This document shows positions 36,008-38,661 of a stretch of DNA of 38,661 nucleotides, piece after piece. The notes beneath the pieces were generated by a model, which worked only from the letters and a program-made list of their open reading frames with translations, searched no databases and was not told the DNA's origin. The translations under genes and the position numbers were made by a program. Source of the stretch: an uncultured Clostridia bacterium (GTDB lineage Bacteria > Bacillota > Clostridia > TANB77 > CAG-508). The stretch's first letter is position 1. Every line of letters starts with the position of its first letter. Location: assembly GCA_934169775.1 (NCBI GenBank), contig CAKPOI010000010.1:1-38661 (forward strand), written 5' to 3'.

Positions 36008-36132
36008 CATTCTATGGTCATTATCCTTAATTTCAATACCACCACACATTTCATATAATCTTGAAATTATTGAATCAACAATACTATAATTTTTATTTAT
36101 ACATAATCTTTCTCATTTACAAAAATATTTTT

Positions 36133-36279
36133 TCAAATCTTCTTTATGCTTATGCACCATTCCTTAAACTCCTTAACATTCTCTGTGAATTTTTCTTTTA
36201 ACATTGGTGAACCATCCAAATTTATTTTTTTCAAAAGTTTTGGTATTGCCGTTATTTCATTTGATTTATCATCTACTTT
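36133..36279 (-). pseudogene. ISAs1-family transposase fragment
   Basis: A 48-codon open stretch with no start reads KVDDKSNEITAIPKLLKK followed by INLDGSPMLKEKF and ends in a stop. The KSNEITAIPKLLKxxNLxG phrase is characteristic of the DDE core of ISAs1/H-repeat transposases. The expected DAMG-type segment after it is gone, and the reading frame shifts downstream, so this is an internally deleted relic at the right edge of the accessory island. Confidence 0.6.
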
Positions 36280-36308
36280 ATAGAATTTACTTTTTCAATT
36301 GACCTTTA

Positions 36309-37211
36309 CTAAAATATTTCTTTGATTTTTTGTCTCTTTTTATAAATTTTTTCTTCTTGTTCTATGTATTCTTTTAATGTGAAGTTTTGTTGCATCATGT
36401 TTGATAGATGATATGACCAAAATATATTTGTTGGTCTTGCTGGGGATAATATTGTTTTTCTTTGGTCATCCCAATAATATTTTTCTAAATTTACTGCTTC
36501 GTTGTGTGTTAAATCTATGCTTTCTGGTGTATTTGTGTTTATTTTAAAGTTTTCTATGTCTATTCTTTTTAATTGGATTGGATCTGTTAGTTCTCCTTCG
36601 TGGATTTTTACTGATGGGTGGTTTGAACAGTATTCATATAGGTTTATTTCTTGGTTTTCTTTTTGGTAGTTTATTTTTGATAGCTCGTTTTTTAGTTTTG
36701 ACATTATTTGTGCATATTTCACTTTTTCTTTATTATTTAATGTGTCAAATTGTATGCTTTTCATTAAAAAGTATAAAAGTGTTAAGTCTATGTCTAATGA
36801 TACGTCTTCACTTGCGTATTCGCATGCTGGATTGAAAATTGTCATTTTTTTGTCATGGTGTGTTTCTATAGTGTCTTGCTGTCCTCCTCTTATTGATACA
36901 AATAAAAATCCTTCCCATTTTTCGTTTCCTTTTCCTCCACTTTGCTTTTGTGTTATTATATAGTTTTTATAGTTTTCCTCTGTTATTGTTATTTCTTTTC
37001 CTTTATACATTATTTTTGTGTTGTTTAAAAAGTTTTTAAATGATTCTCTTTGTTTTTCTGAAGATGATTTTCCTTCTTCTGTTCTGAATGATATTATTGC
37101 TGATACTTTTTCGTCACTTCCTATTCTTTTTCTTAACTCTTTGTATGTTTCGCTTTCTTCTTCTGCGAATATGTCGTTGTTTAAGAATTCAACTACTGCT
37201 CCGCCCTTCAC
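36309..37211 (-). CDS. unrecognised 300-residue protein
   Basis: Starts at GTG 37211, overlapping the end of the 78-residue gene by 23 bp, with a weak ribosome site (AAAGC). It is a soluble mixed alpha/beta protein with no signal peptide. Motif-like parts are KWEGFLFVSIRGGQQDT, ETHHDKKMTIFNPACEY and ILSPARPTNIFWSYHLS. I do not recognise a family. Codon use resembles the cas and surface genes more than the island, so it is probably a host gene in the yfcE operon. Confidence 0.75.
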   Translation of the reverse strand: MKGGAVVEFLNNDIFAEEESETYKELRKRIGSDEKVSAIISFRTEEGKSSSEKQRESFKNFLNNTKIMYKGKEITITEENYKNYIITQKQSGGKGNEKWEGFLFVSIRGGQQDTIETHHDKKMTIFNPACEYASEDVSLDIDLTLLYFLMKSIQFDTLNNKEKVKYAQIMSKLKNELSKINYQKENQEINLYEYCSNHPSVKIHEGELTDPIQLKRIDIENFKINTNTPESIDLTHNEAVNLEKYYWDDQRKTILSPARPTNIFWSYHLSNMMQQNFTLKEYIEQEEKIYKKRQKIKEIF

Positions 37212-37425
37212 AGCTTTCTAATTGTTCTATCGTTAGTTTGTTGTTTTTTACTGCTTTCCATGATATTAATATCCTGTTTTTTCTTGCTGTTCTTACTTGA
37301 TATAATTCTTTTGGTACGTTGTATCTTCCTGTTTTTCCGCATACGTTTGTTATTTTGGTTTGTATTTCTTTTCCATATTTTTTTATAAATGCTAATATTT
37401 CTGTTTTTAGGCTTTTTTTGCTCAC
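37189..37425 (-). CDS. unrecognised 78-residue basic protein
   Basis: Starts at GTG 37425 with AAGGAG 11 nt upstream. It is Lys/Arg-rich (SLKTEILAFIKKYGKEIQTK, then GRYNVPKELYQVRTARKNR) and ends LTIEQLESCEG. Its stop lies 23 bp inside the following gene, so the two are probably translated together. No family is recognised; a small nucleic-acid-binding role is possible from its charge. Confidence 0.7.
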   Translation of the reverse strand: MSKKSLKTEILAFIKKYGKEIQTKITNVCGKTGRYNVPKELYQVRTARKNRILISWKAVKNNKLTIEQLESCEGRSSS

Positions 37426-37460
37426 TTTTGCTTCATCTCCTTCCTCTTTTTATTGCTTTT

Positions 37461-37997
37461 TTATATTTTTTCTTCTTTTATTATTTCTCCCTCTACATTT
37501 TTTAATATTATTTTGTTTTCTTCTAATATTATGTAACTATGCTCTGTGTTGCATTTTGGTAATGATATTGATCCTGGGTTTGCAAATATGTATCCTTCTT
37601 TTTCTTCTATGAATCCTTGGTGTGTATGCCCATATATCATTATTTCGAATTCTTCATATGGTATTTTGTCTATGTTGTATTTGTGCCCATGTGTGAAATA
37701 TATCTTTTTTCCGTTTATTTCTTTTATTACGTGATCATTGAATTTGAATTCTGATATCATTTCGTCTACTTCTGCATCACAGTTTCCTCTTATTACTGTT
37801 AATTTTTCTTTCATTGAGTTTAGTATTTGTGCTACTTTCATTGGATTGTACTCTTGACTTAAGTTGTTTCTTGGTCCATGATAATATAAGTCTCCTAATA
37901 TTATTATTTCTTCTGGCTTTTCTCTTTCGTTGATTTCTTTTATTTTTTCTGCATAATATCCTGATCCGTGTATGTCTGATATTACTAATACTTTCAT
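37461..37997 (-). CDS. yfcE: YfcE-type phosphodiesterase
   Basis: 178 residues, the usual length, ATG 37997. Complete metallophosphoesterase motifs: VISDIHGSG (Asp8, His10), LGDLYYHGPRN, IRGNCDAE, YFTHGHKYN and YGHTHQG, followed by NPGSISLPK as in YfcE/MJ0936 proteins. These are Mn-dependent cytoplasmic phosphodiesterases of uncertain natural substrate. It heads a three-gene operon with the 78- and 300-residue unknowns. Confidence 0.95.
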   Translation of the reverse strand: MKVLVISDIHGSGYYAEKIKEINEREKPEEIIILGDLYYHGPRNNLSQEYNPMKVAQILNSMKEKLTVIRGNCDAEVDEMISEFKFNDHVIKEINGKKIYFTHGHKYNIDKIPYEEFEIMIYGHTHQGFIEEKEGYIFANPGSISLPKCNTEHSYIILEENKIILKNVEGEIIKEEKI

Positions 37998-38082
37998 TTT
38001 TTCTTCGTTCCTTTCTCTCTTTTTATTTGTTATTTATTGTATCTTATATTTGCTTATTTTTCAATGTTTTTCTTATATTTTT

Positions 38083-38112
38083 AAAATAGCCCCGCATTTG
38101 CAGGGCTATTTT
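38083..38112. terminator. bidirectional-type terminator
   Basis: Plus strand AAAATAGCCCCGC, loop ATTT, GCAGGGCTATTTT, with one bulged base. It lies 19 bp after the stop of the gene at 38131. Confidence 0.88.
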
Positions 38113-38130
38113 AGACTTGGCTTGTATTAA

Positions 38131-38478
38131 CTAATCTTCGAGAAGATATGTTAATACGTTTTCAATTAATTCTCCGTTAAGTAACTGGTCCGGTATTTTT
38201 GCGTCAGCTAATTCTTTTTCGAGATTTTCTCTTGACTTTTTTGATGAGATTTCTACCACTGCTTTGTTTTCTAGACCTCTAGTTTCTTTGCATAGACTTG
38301 GCATTCTTCTCATGATTTTTTCCATTGTTTTGTCTACGCTTTCTTCTTTGCCTTTCACCTTTTTCTTATACCGGCGTATCGCTATTTGTGTTAGAAATAA
38401 AGTATGATATTTGCTTAGTCCCATGTCTAGAACTTTCGCCATGATACTTGCTACTTTTAATTCCTCTCTTTCGTTCAT
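38131..38478 (-). CDS. unrecognised 115-residue protein
   Basis: ATG 38478 (MNEREELKVASIM) behind AGGAGG; the longer frame to 38538 has no ribosome site. It is helical and charged: MAKVLDMGLSKYHTLFLTQIA, then RRYKKKVKGKEE and a final ENVLTYLLED. No membrane helix or known domain is seen. It is a single gene closed by a terminator. Confidence 0.75.
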   Translation of the reverse strand: MNEREELKVASIMAKVLDMGLSKYHTLFLTQIAIRRYKKKVKGKEESVDKTMEKIMRRMPSLCKETRGLENKAVVEISSKKSRENLEKELADAKIPDQLLNGELIENVLTYLLED

Positions 38479-38661
38479 CTGTCTTTTCCTCCTAATTTGA
38501 AAACACATTTTTATGTTACTTCTTATATTATACTTCATTTTTTATTTTTTTGCAATATTTTGTTGGAATTTTTTTCCATTTTTTTCATTCATTTATGATA
38601 ATGTCTTAAGTAGTAGGATATGAAAATGTCCCAAACAATAAAAAATATTTGATTTGTATCT

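Overview
This is an AT-rich Firmicutes-type chromosome segment, probably from an uncultured gut clostridium. Starts follow strong AGGAGG-type ribosome sites, coding is almost all on the minus strand, surface proteins carry Ig-like and dockerin-type modules, and there is a bile-salt-hydrolase-type gene. No rRNA or tRNA was seen.

Layout. (1) 1-12.2 kb: the 5' two thousand codons of a giant secreted Ig-repeat protein that runs off the left edge and contains a 1,038-bp tandem repeat; a secreted cadherin-like/dockerin protein; a charged one-helix membrane protein; a choloylglycine hydrolase; a His-rich conserved protein; and a zinc-ribbon/TM2 membrane protein. (2) 12.2-16.4 kb: a CRISPR array of 61 thirty-base repeats and 60 spacers, read on the minus strand, with its leader next to cas2. 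(3) 16.4-25.2 kb: a complete type I-B (Cst/Tneap-like) operon, cas6-cas8-cas7-cas5-cas3-cas4-cas1-cas2, with a good promoter ahead of cas6. (4) 25.3-26.3 kb: a DUF3427-like plus DUF3883-like nuclease gene, a candidate modification-dependent restriction enzyme, just upstream of the cas operon. (5) 26.4-36.3 kb: an accessory island bounded by mobile-element remains. It holds a TnpV-like pair, a PHP-ATPase operon with a membrane coiled-coil partner, an AAA/DUF4143 ATPase, a PH-domain protein, a metallophosphoesterase operon, an in-frame HsdM/HsdR deletion chimera, mobC with an oriT-like region but no relaxase, and an ISAs1-family transposase remnant. (6) 36.3-38.7 kb: a likely host segment with yfcE and several unrecognised small genes.

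The genes work together mainly as a defence neighbourhood: CRISPR-Cas, a probable type IV-like nuclease, a PHP-ATPase operon and a decayed type I restriction system, next to cell-surface genes.

The most unusual observations are: (a) a 29-35-29 bp repeat-spacer-repeat-like unit at the cas3-cas4 junction, whose 29-mer resembles the CRISPR repeat and looks like an off-target Cas1-Cas2 integration; (b) a ~148-nt element present three times with three conserved, partly covarying stems, one copy of which encodes the Cas5 C-terminus; (c) two CRISPR spacers that differ almost only by transitions and encode the same peptide, implying repeated acquisition against one phage gene family; (d) the PHP-ATPase operon; (e) the HsdM-HsdR chimera.
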